DNA of 64,000 bases from Psoroptes ovis (Eukaryota > Arthropoda > Arachnida > Sarcoptiformes > Psoroptidae): the NCBI GenBank assembly GCA_002943765.1, contig PQWQ01000019.1, forward strand, positions 496,001 through 560,000, written 5' to 3'. Below are positions 46,138 through 57,841 of this stretch, piece after piece. Below the pieces are notes generated by a model. The model was not told where the DNA came from, made no database searches, and saw only the letters and a list, made by a program, of their open reading frames with translations. How positions within the stretch are numbered: position 1 is the stretch's first letter; every line of letters starts with the position of its first letter. Position numbers and translations under genes: made by a program.

Positions 46138-48312
46138 TCAATAAAATGCTTCGGCTACAACCATTGCTGTGTGTTGTTGTTGTTGTTGTTGTTGACCATC
46201 CAAATCTAATGGTTCATTTTTAATGGTCGATATCAACGAAGGTTGTGGTTGTGATGGTGGCGCTGGTGGTGGCGTTGATGATGACATCGATGATATCGAT
46301 GTTGATGGTGCTGTCGTGGTGGTGGTGGTTTGTTCGAATTGTTTCGAATCAATAAATTGATTCGATAGATTCTTGGTCATTGTTTTGACATCTTTCAATG
46401 ATAATGATGACGATGATGTTGATGGATGATTGATGGACGAATGTATCGATGATGATGATGGTTGAAGATTTTGCTGCTGTTGTTGCCGTAATAATCGTTG
46501 ATTTGCTTGCTGCAACTGGACAACTAATTTTTTCAAATTAATTATCATATCAATTGAACGTGATAATACGGCCGATTTACTTAGGTTTGTTTGCTTCTGT
46601 TTCGATACTAAACCTTTTAATTTATTTATTTTTTCATTCAATTTTGTCCGATATCGAAATTCGGCCGATAAATGTGCTGTACGTTTTTGTGTTTGTTTAT
46701 TCGATGGTGCTGCCATTGTTTGTTGGTGGTGATCATGGTTATGATGGCCATTATGACCTTGATGACCATGATGACCACCACCACCATCGCCATCAACGTC
46801 ATCATTGATCAATTCAATTTTGGCCATTTTCGGTACTTTGATACCATCCAGTCGATGATGGCCATTACCAATCATGGTCAATGATTTCTTTCCCCTGGGC
46901 TTTTTGCCCAAAGATTTTTGACGATTATTATTCGATGATGAATTACCAGTGACCATCAAATCATCAATTTTTGCTGTAATTATCATTGGTAAACAGCCGG
47001 ATTTTGATATGGTCGATGTACCTTGTTGCTGATGATGATCATCATCATTGTTATTGATCAATGATGATATCGAATAATTAGACATTGATTGATCATCATT
47101 AGTAGGATTTGGGTCATGAAATAGCTTAATCGAATTCGAATTACGATTATCCGATTGAACATGTCCAATTGTCTTTGAATATTTCATCACCGATGTTTCA
47201 TTATCAGGACTTGATGGTGGTGTCATCATTGCATTGTTATTATTATTACTGGTGGTCATCGGTGCTGCATTAATACCATTACCATCATGATTATCATTGG
47301 AAACGTAATCATCAACATTATTAATCGAATGAAAATGATCATTAACATTATGATCAGTGAAATAATAATGTTGTGGTTGATGATAATTGCCATAATCATC
47401 ATTGTTATTATGGTAATTATCACCAGTGATTCCAACAAGTTCATATTGTTGATCGGTGATTTTATATTCAACAAGTGGTTGCTGTGGCTGTTGTTGATGT
47501 TGATGTATGCTCAACGATACAAACTGACCTGATGATGGTGATTGAGTTGATGGTGATGATTCATTTGTCGAATTATTACCATTGTTATTGATGATGATAT
47601 TATCATTTAAATAATAATAATTATTCTCAGGACAATCATCATTCGAATTCGAATTAAATGAATAATTTAAATGTTGATCAATTTGATAATATGCTGCCGA
47701 TGATGGCTGTAATCCGATCATTTGTGATGGACTTGATGGTGCTGAATATGATAAGAATTGCTGTTGCGGCTGCTGCGGCTGATAATGTCCATCATCATTG
47801 TAATTAATGGTACTGTTACCATTGTTATTATACAGTTGATAATAATCAAAATTGGTCGAATAATTCGTTGATGATGATGGTGTTGCGGTTGCTGCTGATG
47901 CTGCTGGTGCACATGATAATGGTGACGCTGTCGATGCGGATGATACGGATGATGGTAACGTTGATGATAATGGTAATGGTGTCATGATTGGATCTGCGAT
48001 TGATTCCGGTAACACGTGTTGCGATGTCTTCAGATGATTCGAATTCGAATGTTTTTCTTGTTGCTGCTGCCGTTGTTTCTGTTGATAATATTCTCGAAAA
48101 TATTCTTGATGTAACGATGGTATCGGATCAATATTATTATCTTTGGAATATGATATCATTGAACGCAGTAGTGATTCAGGTGATGATGGCTGATGGGGTT
48201 GTAAAAGGGTCGTCGTTGATGATGTTGATGACAATAATGGTGATATTGAACTATTATTTATACTTCCAAACAATGAAGACGCTGTGGTTGTTGATGATGG
48301 CTGTTGTTGCAT
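46138..48312 (-). CDS. SREBP-like bHLH-zipper protein without membrane domain
   Basis: A single 724-aa frame. The first ~520 residues are low-complexity Ser/Asn/Gln/His with poly-Gln runs. At ~540-600 lies a bHLH: KRTAHLSAEFRYR, then a loop, then NLSKSAVLSRSIDMI, followed by a short Leu/Gln zipper. The KRTAH start, the Tyr in the basic region (EFRYR versus SREBP EKRYR) and the KSAVLxxxID second helix match SREBP. The DNA-contact residues H, E and R keep their 4-residue spacing. SREBPs normally continue into two transmembrane helices and a SCAP-binding domain. Here the frame stops about 120 residues after the bHLH, with a Pro/Gln-rich tail. It would be a soluble nuclear factor if the model is complete. 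A Mlx/Mondo-type bHLH is the alternative, as THISAE resembles AHLSAE. Confidence 0.7.
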   Translation of the reverse strand: MQQQPSSTTTASSLFGSINNSSISPLLSSTSSTTTLLQPHQPSSPESLLRSMISYSKDNNIDPIPSLHQEYFREYYQQKQRQQQQEKHSNSNHLKTSQHVLPESIADPIMTPLPLSSTLPSSVSSASTASPLSCAPAASAATATPSSSTNYSTNFDYYQLYNNNGNSTINYNDDGHYQPQQPQQQFLSYSAPSSPSQMIGLQPSSAAYYQIDQHLNYSFNSNSNDDCPENNYYYLNDNIIINNNGNNSTNESSPSTQSPSSGQFVSLSIHQHQQQPQQPLVEYKITDQQYELVGITGDNYHNNNDDYGNYHQPQHYYFTDHNVNDHFHSINNVDDYVSNDNHDGNGINAAPMTTSNNNNNAMMTPPSSPDNETSVMKYSKTIGHVQSDNRNSNSIKLFHDPNPTNDDQSMSNYSISSLINNNDDDHHQQQGTSTISKSGCLPMIITAKIDDLMVTGNSSSNNNRQKSLGKKPRGKKSLTMIGNGHHRLDGIKVPKMAKIELINDDVDGDGGGGHHGHQGHNGHHNHDHHQQTMAAPSNKQTQKRTAHLSAEFRYRTKLNEKINKLKGLVSKQKQTNLSKSAVLSRSIDMIINLKKLVVQLQQANQRLLRQQQQQNLQPSSSSIHSSINHPSTSSSSLSLKDVKTMTKNLSNQFIDSKQFEQTTTTTTAPSTSISSMSSSTPPPAPPSQPQPSLISTIKNEPLDLDGQQQQQQQHTAMVVAEAFY

Positions 48313-48896
48313 TGTTATTTGATATAATAAGAATTAATTAATTAAAATTCAATTAATTAATCGAATCGAAGTCAATTTAAATCAATTTTGAAAAAACAAA
48401 ACTTTGAAATTACTCATAGTCATATTTGTATTTACATTCAATACACTTGTACACACTTGTCCAAACTTTAAATATTTTGGGTGTCAATTAATGCTTGCGC
48501 TTGTCAACTCTGGTCGATAGATTGATGATGATTTAGATTTTTATAGGAGAAAATTGAAAATTGGCAAAATGGAAATTGGTAAATACTAATATACATAATT
48601 ATTCATGTATGTATGTGTGTGATATATCGATGGTAAATATATAATCAGCAAAATGTATCGAAAATATTATTGCTTATCAAAAGCTTTAAGAAATTATCAA
48701 AAATTATCAATTCATACATTAACCATTATCATCATAATTGTTACCATTTGAAATTTGTTATTATCTTTTCGATTTTTGATTGATTTGATTAAATATTTTC
48801 CATCATCGATTGATAATTGTTTCTTTTATTGAAATTTAAATTTCTTCAACCGAATTTATTTCGACGAAAATTGATGATAATAATTTTTAAGAAATA

Positions 48897-48977
48897 TTAG
48901 GCTGTCCGTAAAGTTTTGGCCAATTTTCATTAGCAACTCTATCGGATTAAGCGGAATGAACTTTTCGGACAGCATAA
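48897..48977. mobile_element. Hairpin MITE, subfamily C, reverse orientation
   Basis: 81 bp, TTAGGCTGTCCG...CGGACAGCATAA. The centre GATTAAGCGGAATGAAC is the reverse complement of the C copies at 42427 and 43557. TA at the left. Confidence 0.87.
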
Positions 48978-49895
48978 ATATTTTGAAATGTTTTTTATGA
49001 GTTTTTCCGTTGATTTTGATTTAATTTTTGGCTCTGTTTATTTTAATAAAATTGTTTATATCTCTACCGAATTTAATTGATCCAAATAAAATTATTTTTC
49101 GTTGAATGGATGGATGATAATAATAATTTTTACGATTTAAATTGAATTTAATAGCGATAAATAATATACATGGATATCAATTTCATTGATTATTTTTTAT
49201 TGATTTATTTACTCAGAAAATAGCTGAAATTTATTCGAATTTGATTTGATTTAATACAGTTTTTGGCTGATAAAAATCTTTGATTTTTCTTAAAATTTCT
49301 GTTTATTGTATCTTCGCATTGGTGCAAATAAACGAATAAATTGATGAAATTTCAAAAATTTTAACGAAATTTTTTTCGAGATCATTATCAATCAATGATA
49401 AATTTTGAAGAAAAATATTCGAATTTCGATTCAATTCGACTTGTAACCTTTGAAATTTGAAACACTTTGGCACTTTGACACAATCAAGACAATTCATATT
49501 CACAGTCATATGCGTCCATATCTTGCGACTTTGAGCGTACTTTGTGTCGCCGATGATCACTTTTGTCAACGATGTTACTTGTCGCTTCAAGATACTCCAA
49601 GAGGGACGATTGTAAATGTGTGAGAGAGATAATAAAACCTCATGACCATCGATTGTAGCATCGATTATCTTGATCCGTTAGTATTCCATTCCAATCCAAC
49701 CGTAATCATCGTCTCCATTGATTCAATGATAATAATCGATAATCGAATCGATTTCCGTTGAATTTTTCAAATAAAACATTGTACAATCATCAATTTGATT
49801 GATTTATTGATTGATTCGATTCAATAAATCAATCAATCAATCAAAAATCAAAATTGTCAATACACTGTGGGTAAGGATTGATGATTGACAACATA

Positions 49896-49975
49896 TTAGG
49901 CTGTCCTGAAAGTTTTTGCCGATTATATCGTAGAAAATAATTGAAAAATTGGCAAAAACTTTTCGGACAACCTAT
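49896..49975. mobile_element. Hairpin MITE, subfamily B
   Basis: 80 bp, TTAGGCTGTCC...GGACAACCTAT, centre GATTATATCGTAG, TA at the left. Confidence 0.88.
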
Positions 49976-50561
49976 CAATATATACGTGATGATATTTGAT
50001 ATGTTTATAATAATTTTGTTTTTTCTGGAAATCAAACGGATGAATTGATGAAATAAATAAAATTAAATAATCAATTTAAATAAACAAATAAATAAAATTT
50101 TGCTTAAAACTGCTTAAATCGTCAATAGTATATCGTAGTAAAATCAATTTTGAAATCAATAATCAATAATCAATTATTTATCATCTTCAAAGATCAGCTA
50201 GACCAAAATGACCTTCAAAAATTTGAAAAAAATATTAAATGAATGAATGAGCTGGTAGACAATCATTTTCGAGGTTATTCATTGCGAAATTTTTGGAAAA
50301 ATTGTAAATTTTCGGCTTTCGCGCCGGATTTTTAAAAAATTTTTAAATTTAAAAATCTCTAAAAATTCAACAGGCGAAAACATCGATTGTAGCATCGATA
50401 CAATCGATGTTTTAAAATATTTAAAATTTAAACTTGAATTTTTCTCGGTTTTTCTTCGAAGATAATCATCAATCATTTCTTTAATTGTAGAATAATGAAT
50501 TGGCATTCAAAAATTATTTGAGGGTAAGATTTGGAAAAAATTTCAATTTTCGATGTTTGTA

Positions 50562-53500
50562 TTACTCACGACTTTCTTGTCGTTCGATTACATTATCATT
50601 ATTGATTGAAATATCTTCTGGTTGTTGTTGTTGATGCTGTTGTTGTTGTTGTTGATGTTTACGATTATTACGATCACCACCATCACCTCTTCCACCACCT
50701 TGTCGATTACCACCACCGCGACGATTTCCACCAGCACGATTACGTTGTTGACGATCACCATAATTTTGTCGATCGCCACGATTTTGTCGATTTTGACGAT
50801 CACCACCACCACCACCACCATCACGATCACGATCTCTACCACCACCACCACCACCTTGTCCACGATTACCACCACCTTGACGATTTTGAAAATTACGATC
50901 AAAACGTTGGCCTTGATTAAAATGACCCATCGGTACCAGTTTCAATTCCAATAATCGTTCATTATAATCAAGTAATGTATTTACTTTATCGGCTAATTGC
51001 AGCGCTAGGCTTTGAATTCTTGATGGTTCTGTTCGATGCATTACAACACTATACGTTGGTTCATCTAATGATGCCATCAATTCTTCATTGATAATCATTT
51101 TACTGATGATACTGTGAACAACATTCGATTCCAAATCAAACATTGTTGCCAATGTATCAATAGAAATCGAATCATAAACAAAACTATATGTAAACAAATA
51201 TGTTCGCAACGATTCTTCACGTATTTTTTGTGCCAACATTGATCGAACTTTATCCGAATTATAGAAAAAATTCCAAACACGTGCATTCATTTTATCATTC
51301 AAAATATATTCTTGACATTGTTTCCAATTACCAACACGCATAGCTTTCGAAGCGGCAACAACATGTTCACGCATAGCTTCAGGTACACCGACCAATGGTT
51401 GTTCTTCATTTTTACGTAATTGATTAAAAAATGAACGACTAATCAGCTTCTTGCGGACACTAAATTCATTCGATGCAACTTCAGGTATTTCCAATAACAT
51501 TGATGATACAAGATAAACACATTCAATCAAATCAAGATTAATATGTTTATGAAATGGTATTTGACAACGTTTCTCTAATTTTGCTTGTTCTGGTGACCGC
51601 TCAACAGCTTTCATGTTTGATCCTGAAATAATGAATGGAATAAAATAATTCGAATTAGATTCCATACAATTCAATTAACCCTTAAAACTCGAGCGGTGAG
51701 CATAACTCACCATAAGATATAATGCAGCAACTCGAAAGGCGCCCCTCAAGCACCATTTCACATGAGTATGAAAAATTGTCGAGCTGCTGGCTTGCTTGCG
51801 CTGTATTTGCCTCGAGTTCTAAGGGTTAATGATCGAAATACATACGGCTGGTTCCTTGTCCCAAAAGTTCACGTACACGACCCTTGTATAAAATATCCAA
51901 TAATGATGAATGTGCATCACTAATGAAACCATGACGGAATGCACACAGACCTAATTGTACCAGTGAACGATTATATAATATTTGTAATTGTATATCAGAT
52001 TTATAATTAAGAATCGTATTCGGCAAACCGGTCATAATCATCAAATCTCTTGCTTCATGCCAATGATCATGCAATGCATAATGATATACTTGTGATAATG
52101 ATGCCAATTTACTGATACGGCCACCAGCATTTTCAATATCATCATTCATATAAATATATTTGCAATAATAATCAATCAACTGTTGACTATTCAAGTCAGC
52201 TTCATTTTTATCGATTAATGATTTTGTATCCATTGACGTTTGCGAACCACTAACTATTAATTTTGGTCGTTGTTTTTGTTGACCATCATTTTGTTCCATC
52301 ATTACTTTTGGATCAAATTTATAATAAATATAATCAATAATAAGCATATAAACACGACACAATTCAGATGGTTGACCACGATTTTCATATTCAAAATATT
52401 TTCTTACTTTCTTGATGATTGCCATTAATCGTGTTTCATCGCTTAGCTTTTCCACATAATCAGGTGAATGTGGATCACAATTTTGTAGCAGACGAACGAA
52501 TTCTTCATCCATTTTTTCCAACATTGTCAACAGGCAACCTTGTACCATGTAAGGTGGTTGTTGAAATGATTCTTGATCTTCTTGAATTGATTCTTGTATG
52601 AGAATATCGGGATGTTTGTCCAATATTTCCATAATTGTTTCAAAATTTTTAATATAAGTTTTCCATATTTGTTGTTTCATCGAGTTACCGGAACCATAAT
52701 CCGACAGTGCTGATTGTAAACCGAGTAATATTTTAATTTCCAATGCTGGCCCGAAATTATTTTGTCGCGATATGGACAGCAATTCATTCAACATGTCCAA
52801 TTGTTCAAGACGATCAACACGTTTTTTACCACGTATTGCCATTACTTCGATCAATTTTTTGGCCAATATTTGATGATTAATTTCGGCATCTTTGGCAAAC
52901 ATTTTCGGTTTTTCCAACACGCCCACCATACCGGTACCTTCAACTTTGGTCCATTTACTATCATCATCAACAGTTTTCTTTTTTCGTACTTCTTTAACCC
53001 TTTTTTCACGTTTTTTCGTTTCTTTTTCTTTATCGGTATCTTTTTTCAAAAATTTCGACAGCAAATTTTCACCATAATCTTCATCATCTGAAGATGATTC
53101 ATCATCATCCGATGACATGTCCCAATAACTTTCATCATCATCTTCACCATCTTCAGCAGCGCCACCACCAGCATCACTAATATCTTTCGATGTTATTGAA
53201 CTTGTTTTTTTTCGAATTTTAGCCTTAAGCTTGCGGTCATTAAATGATCCAGTATCATCATCATCATCATCCAAATCTAAATCATTTTTATCATTATCAT
53301 CATCGTCATCATCATCCGAACCAGATTTATCATCGAAATCTTTACCATAATCACCAGCCGTACCACCAGTGCCGCCGCCACCAGCACCACCACCATCATC
53401 ATCATCATAATCTTCATTATCAACATTTTCACGATATTCATTCAATTCTTGTTCAAAATCTTTATTATATTTACGTAATTTTTGCCGTAGGGTTGTCAAT

Positions 53501-53977
53501 GATTTCGAATTATTTTTGTTCATATTTTTACGATCATCCCAATTGTCTTGAATGAATTTATCCAGTTCATAGAGACATTTTATATAGAACTTCGGTATTT
53601 TACCACCTTCTTGTTTATCGATGACCGATGTTTTAGTTTTGGCAAATATTTTGATCAAATTCTCGAAACTACTCAACAATTTTGCAATATCTTTGATCTT
53701 TTTATGATTACGAATCAATTTAATTGTATTGTTCAATTCTTCATAATGTTTTTCTTTTGCACTACGCACAATACGTTTGACATCTTCATCATCATCGCTA
53801 AATGAATAATTTCTGTAAGATTTAGACAAAATTAATCAAAATTAAAATGAAACTTAAATAATCAAATAATAATCAAACATACGTTTGTACTTGTCGTACC
53901 GGTGCTAATACTTCTTCTTCAGATTCTTCACTTTCAGATTCAGTATCTGAAAGATGTTTGAAAAATTTTCCACTCAT
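50562..53977 (-). CDS. EIF3C: Eukaryotic translation initiation factor 3 subunit C
   Basis: Exons 53883-53977, 51846-53812 and 50562-51622 give 1040 aa. Conserved blocks follow human eIF3c throughout: the N-terminal DEDVKRIVRSAKEKHYEEL, MNKNNSKSLTTLRQKLRKYN, and RMDEEF-type central helices. These are followed by LYNRSLVQLGLCAFRHG, then after the second intron IPFHKHINLDLIECVYLVS and the PCI domain (YDSISIDTLATMFDLESNVVH, MIINEELMASLDEPT). Acidic Asp/Glu runs (coded ~53090-53420) sit where human eIF3c is acidic. The tail is RGG/GGGR-rich with a poly-Gln run. eIF3c is a core PCI scaffold of eIF3, linking the 40S subunit to eIF1 and eIF5. GTGAGT overlaps the codons before the stop, so an extra 3' exon is possible. 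Intron 2 carries a piggyBac-type MITE. Confidence 0.95.
51679..51825. mobile_element. piggyBac-type MITE with TTAA target duplication
   Basis: A 147-bp non-coding element in eIF3c intron 2. Ends CCCTTAAAACTCGAG and CTCGAGTTCTAAGGG are inverted repeats with 14 of 15 matches, directly flanked by TTAA at 51675-51678 and 51826-51829. The CCC start and TTAA duplication are the piggyBac superfamily signature. No transposase is present. The interior is GC-richer than the surroundings. Confidence 0.9.
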
Positions 53978-54486
53978 CGTTCGTTAAATCGAATTTTCAA
54001 TGAATTAATTAATTAATTTGTTTAATTGTTTTTTCTTCAAAAAATTAAAGTATTTCAATGATATTTATGTTGATTTCAAATGAATCAATATTTCAATCAA
54101 AACACATTGTTTTTTTTTTGTCCAAGTTTTTTGCCACACAAACAATGCCACAGCCGGATTATTGACAAAAAAATTCGAGGACCATTCATAAAGGATAGGA
54201 TCGATTTTTTTCTTGAATTTTTAATGTTTTTTAGTCAAAATTTTTTGATTTTGATTAATCAACTTTGATTTAATGAATCATTTTCAGTAATTGAAATGAT
54301 TTTCAATGATTAATTGTGAAAATTTAATTAGTTTTTTGAATTTTTTTTGAACTTGAATTTTCACTAATTTTACAGCTATTTAATTCGTTGACCATTTAAG
54401 TGGAAATAGTTGGCTTCTGATGTTTTTTTCAATTAATTATTCAGTTTTAAATTATTCAATTAAATCAATTAAATTATCTTCAGAAA
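53978..54486. promoter_or_regulatory. Divergent promoter region, eIF3c / ZCCHC8-like
   Basis: 509 bp between two start codons on opposite strands, so both promoters must lie here or in adjacent 5' UTRs. It is very AT-rich with T runs. No specific binding site can be assigned. Confidence 0.55.
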
Positions 54487-55646
54487 ATGTCTTCAAAACG
54501 GCAGTAAGTTCATCTTATACAATAGTTAAAGATCGACTAATCTTATTCATTCATTTCTCGTCCAGCAAACGTTATTTTTCTGAAATTTCAGATGAAAAAT
54601 ATAATGTAGGAACGCTAAGGTAATGATTGTCAAATTTCGAGATTTAATTTTGATTAATTCTTCTTTTTCCCGTCACAATAGTCCTAAACTTCGTCAAGCA
54701 TTAGGCCTGGAAAAAGACATGTTACCATTGTGGATATATCGTATGAGAATATTGGGTTATCCACCTGCTTGGCTTCAAGCAGCTGAATCAAAAACATTGA
54801 CTGTGATTAATGCAACGACTAGTAGTAGTAATGATAAATCAAATAATAAACAATCATCATCATCATCATCATCTGATCCATTGAAAGCCGATATTGAAGA
54901 TGGTGAAATCAATGATTTAAAATATAATAAAGATACATTCATTGAATATCCTGGCTTTAATTGTCCTGTACCGAAAAATGTTAAAGATGTTTGTATTTAT
55001 TTGAATGTTCGTTACGTAACCACTAAATTTTCTCATTTCTCATCATTATTCAAAGGATTGGCTGATACTCGGTATGCCACCCTATCAACAAAATCAACAG
55101 CTAAGTGTTGCCGTTAAAACAATGCAATTGATTGAACCTGTTCCATATAAACGAGTGAAATTGAATGATTCGGAAAATGATTCGAATTCAAAAACATCTG
55201 ATGCAAGTTCATCATCGAAGAGTAATGATCCATCTACATCGACTGATACCGAAGATAAGAAATCAGCTGATTGTCTCAATGAATCGAGCAATGATTCCAA
55301 GCCAAATGCCAATATTGAAATCATTGACTTATCAAGCGATGATGAAGAAGAATCTTCCGACCAAGAAACTACATTGGAAACATCGACATCATCATCGTCA
55401 AAGACATCAACAGCATCGACCAGTCAATCAACACCGGTGGTGGCTGAAAATAAGAAAATGAAAATCGTCACCTATGGTACACCGGTACCACAAACCGTAC
55501 GGCCTAAACTACCATCGTTGGAAAAATGGTCAATCGGTATGGGTGAATTGATGCATTTTGAAAATTTACCAAATTCAACTGGTGCATATAAGGCGAAGAT
55601 TAAGAATATCATTGATAAAGTTCGGAAACGTTTTCAAAAAAAGTAA
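54487..55646 (+). CDS. ZCCHC8: ZCCHC8-like PSP-domain protein (NEXT complex)
   Basis: Exons 54487-54503, 54566-54619, 54682-54988 and 55056-55646 give 322 aa. The first exon is only 17 nt (ATG TCT TCA AAA CGG CA). The PSP domain follows: SPKLRQALGLEKDMLPLWIYRM, then RILGYPPAWLQAAES, YPGFNCPVP and DWLILGMP, parallel to ZCCHC8 and SF3B2 PSP domains. The C-terminus MHFENLPNSTGAYKAKI matches the ZCCHC8 MTR4-binding end (FEFENMAESTGMYLRI). ZCCHC8 scaffolds MTR4 and RBM7 in the nuclear exosome targeting complex. Human ZCCHC8 is 707 aa with a CCHC zinc knuckle before the PSP domain; none is seen here. The exon 3 donor (GTTTGT) is weak, and an upstream exon remains possible. Confidence 0.8.
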
Positions 55647-55812
55647 AAACTCTAACCTGCTCACATCGTGTATGTAAACACTTGTTTATTTTGATTTTCC
55701 CAAAATTGTCCATTTTCGAATGAGTCTTTGAAATGTAAATTTATTTATTTATAAATAAATAACAAATTTGTTATAACAATTACAAAAAAAATCACAAAGA
55801 AAAACTATAACC

Positions 55813-56208
55813 CTAAGATGCTATACCTGGGTCGTCATCGTCATCATTATTATGATGACCATGATCGGATCGTTTTTTCGATAATTTTTCATTCGATTCT
55901 TGTTGATCATCAGTTCTTCGTCGATTTCTTAATCTATTCAATGGATTAATTGAATGTAAATTTGTTGTTGCCGATGGCAGCACAATCCAAATCATTAGGA
56001 ATAAAAATAATAAATAACCAAATGTAAATGAAACGGAACCATGTCCATGATCGATTTGTTGTAGATTTGAATTCAATTCATTATAATTATCATCAATACA
56101 ATCATCATTTGAACAATCAATTTGATTATTAACAATACGCAATATTTGTCGTAGAAAATGTTGTAAATTTATATTGTTTTGTACGAATTCACAAATATTT
56201 GAACCCAT
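55813..56208 (-). CDS. SMIM14: SMIM14-like small single-pass membrane protein
   Basis: A 131-aa single-exon frame. One transmembrane segment lies at residues ~63-80 (FGYLLFLFLMIWIVL). The N-terminal part has the pattern CEFV...LRQILR...C...C, resembling SMIM14 (CECVCS...LINLLRQ...C...C). The cytosolic tail is basic then acidic (RLRNRRR..., then a run of five Asp). SMIM14 is an ER membrane protein of poorly defined function. Similarity is short and the tail is longer than in vertebrates (99 aa), so the name is tentative. A generic small membrane protein is the alternative. Confidence 0.5.
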   Translation of the reverse strand: MGSNICEFVQNNINLQHFLRQILRIVNNQIDCSNDDCIDDNYNELNSNLQQIDHGHGSVSFTFGYLLFLFLMIWIVLPSATTNLHSINPLNRLRNRRRTDDQQESNEKLSKKRSDHGHHNNDDDDDPGIAS

Positions 56209-57841
56209 TTTGACTAATGCTTACGATATATATTCAAAGTAATCAACGATAAATATGTAAATCAAGCTTTCATATAACCATCAATACAATAATCATTGAT
56301 ACAGCATCATCAATAAGTTTGAGTCGATCACTGATATTCGATTTGATTAATTAAACTAATTAATTAATTAATTAATTAACAAATTGATTAATTAACGAAT
56401 TTCGAAATTCAACAAATATAATTACAAACATTCAAACGCGTCATCAAATTCATAATATTTTGTTGTTTTGAAATTATTCACATTTGTTTCCATTCGATTT
56501 GTTGTTTTGATTTTATGTCAACAAATGACAACAGCTACAACATACATAGACAGCAATTATCTATGAAAGAGAAAATAAAAATGAGTCAAATTAAATCAAT
56601 TTCAAATAGAGTTAGATTGGAAAGAGAATAATTGTTCAAACATTGAACATGTTTAAATGTTCAAATAAACACCAATCATTCAAAGCTTTGTAGAAAAGCC
56701 TACCATTTGAAAGTTAATCGATTCAGATCGAAATTCAATTATATTGATTCAATTTGTCAATTTCGAATCGATTCTCGGAGACAAATCCATTTGGGGAACA
56801 CCTTGAAGAGCTGAAATAATCAGAAATCTTCGGGTCAAATAGACCATAATCTGGATCAACAGAAACAAAAAGATAAAATCATTTTTCAAATCAGGTGTTT
56901 ACCTTTTGACAAATTTTCGGATAAAACTTACCTGGAACAGGTTTTCTTAAATTTCGTAAGGTTTAAACCTTAAAAAACTGGCGGTTGTTGCAGTGGTTGA
57001 TGGTTGGTTTGTTGGTTGGTCGATTTCTCTCTCCTCAATGATCAAACGAGCTTAAGAGCTGTCTTTTTAAAAGTCTTTTAAGGAGTCTTTTTCTCTTTCT
57101 TTTGATTCATCCAAATAAGAAATGGAAAATACACAAATACACAGACACATAGATAGACTCATAGACTCATAGACACGAAGTTAAACATTTAAATGAATTG
57201 AATTCAATTGAAACATGAGCTAAACATCGATGTAAACATGAAAAAACATCAAAGCTTTAGCTTGGAAAAGCTAGCGAAATAGCTTCACATATGCATATGT
57301 ATGTCTATGGCTGGCTGACTGGCTGTTGTTTATGTTGTTTAATACATACAAACACATTTAATATATGTTGATGACGATGATAATTTTTGTTTTCATTTCG
57401 CTTTTTTTAAGCCCCAATGTTTACAAATGTTGAAATGCGGCTGAGCCATTCAATATATGTTTTAATGAGTGTGTGTGTGTGTCTGTGTAGTTTTGTATTC
57501 ATTTGTGAATTAGCATCGTTTTTTATTCGATTTAATTTGATTGAATCGTAAATTAATTGATTAATTCGATTCGATTGATTATTTGATCTGATTTAACCTT
57601 TATTTCAAGACATTGATTGACATCGGAGTAAGAAAATGCATCGATTCTAAAGTTGATCTTCAATATCTGTGCTACAACATTACCAATTAAAAATTCCACA
57701 AACATTCCAGGCTATTGCCCGAATTATTGGTTCTTGATGATTTAATTATATGAATATGAAGACATGTCCATTTTATTTGATGATATTTACGATTAAATCC
57801 TATTCCATTTCGAATATAATTCATAATCATTGAATTCATAA
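56209..57841. promoter_or_regulatory. 1.6-kb divergent upstream region, SMIM14-like / LIMK
   Basis: AT-rich region between two divergent starts. It contains a TTAA/ATTA palindromic run at ~56343-56400, TG runs near 57467-57484 and GGTTGG/GGCTGG patches. No coding exon found, although an untranslated first exon of LIMK may lie here. Confidence 0.5.

Larger units (their letters stand above)
48313..50561. other. Intergenic, SREBP-like promoter / eIF3c 3' side
   Basis: 2.25 kb, AT-rich, with two hairpin MITEs (48897-48977, 49896-49975) and a short palindromic GATTGTAGCATCGAT word seen at 49655 and 50386. Short frames at 49303-49590 and 50279-50506 have no recognisable homology and I do not call them. 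Confidence 0.55.

Noticed and set aside
50279..50506. Possible extra 3' exon of eIF3c
   Set aside because: GTGAGT near the stop made me look, but the frame at 50279-50506 does not resemble any eIF3c C-terminus.
50588..50954. Frames of His/Asp, Val or Thr repeats on both strands
   Set aside because: Other-frame readings of the eIF3c RGG-rich tail repeats.
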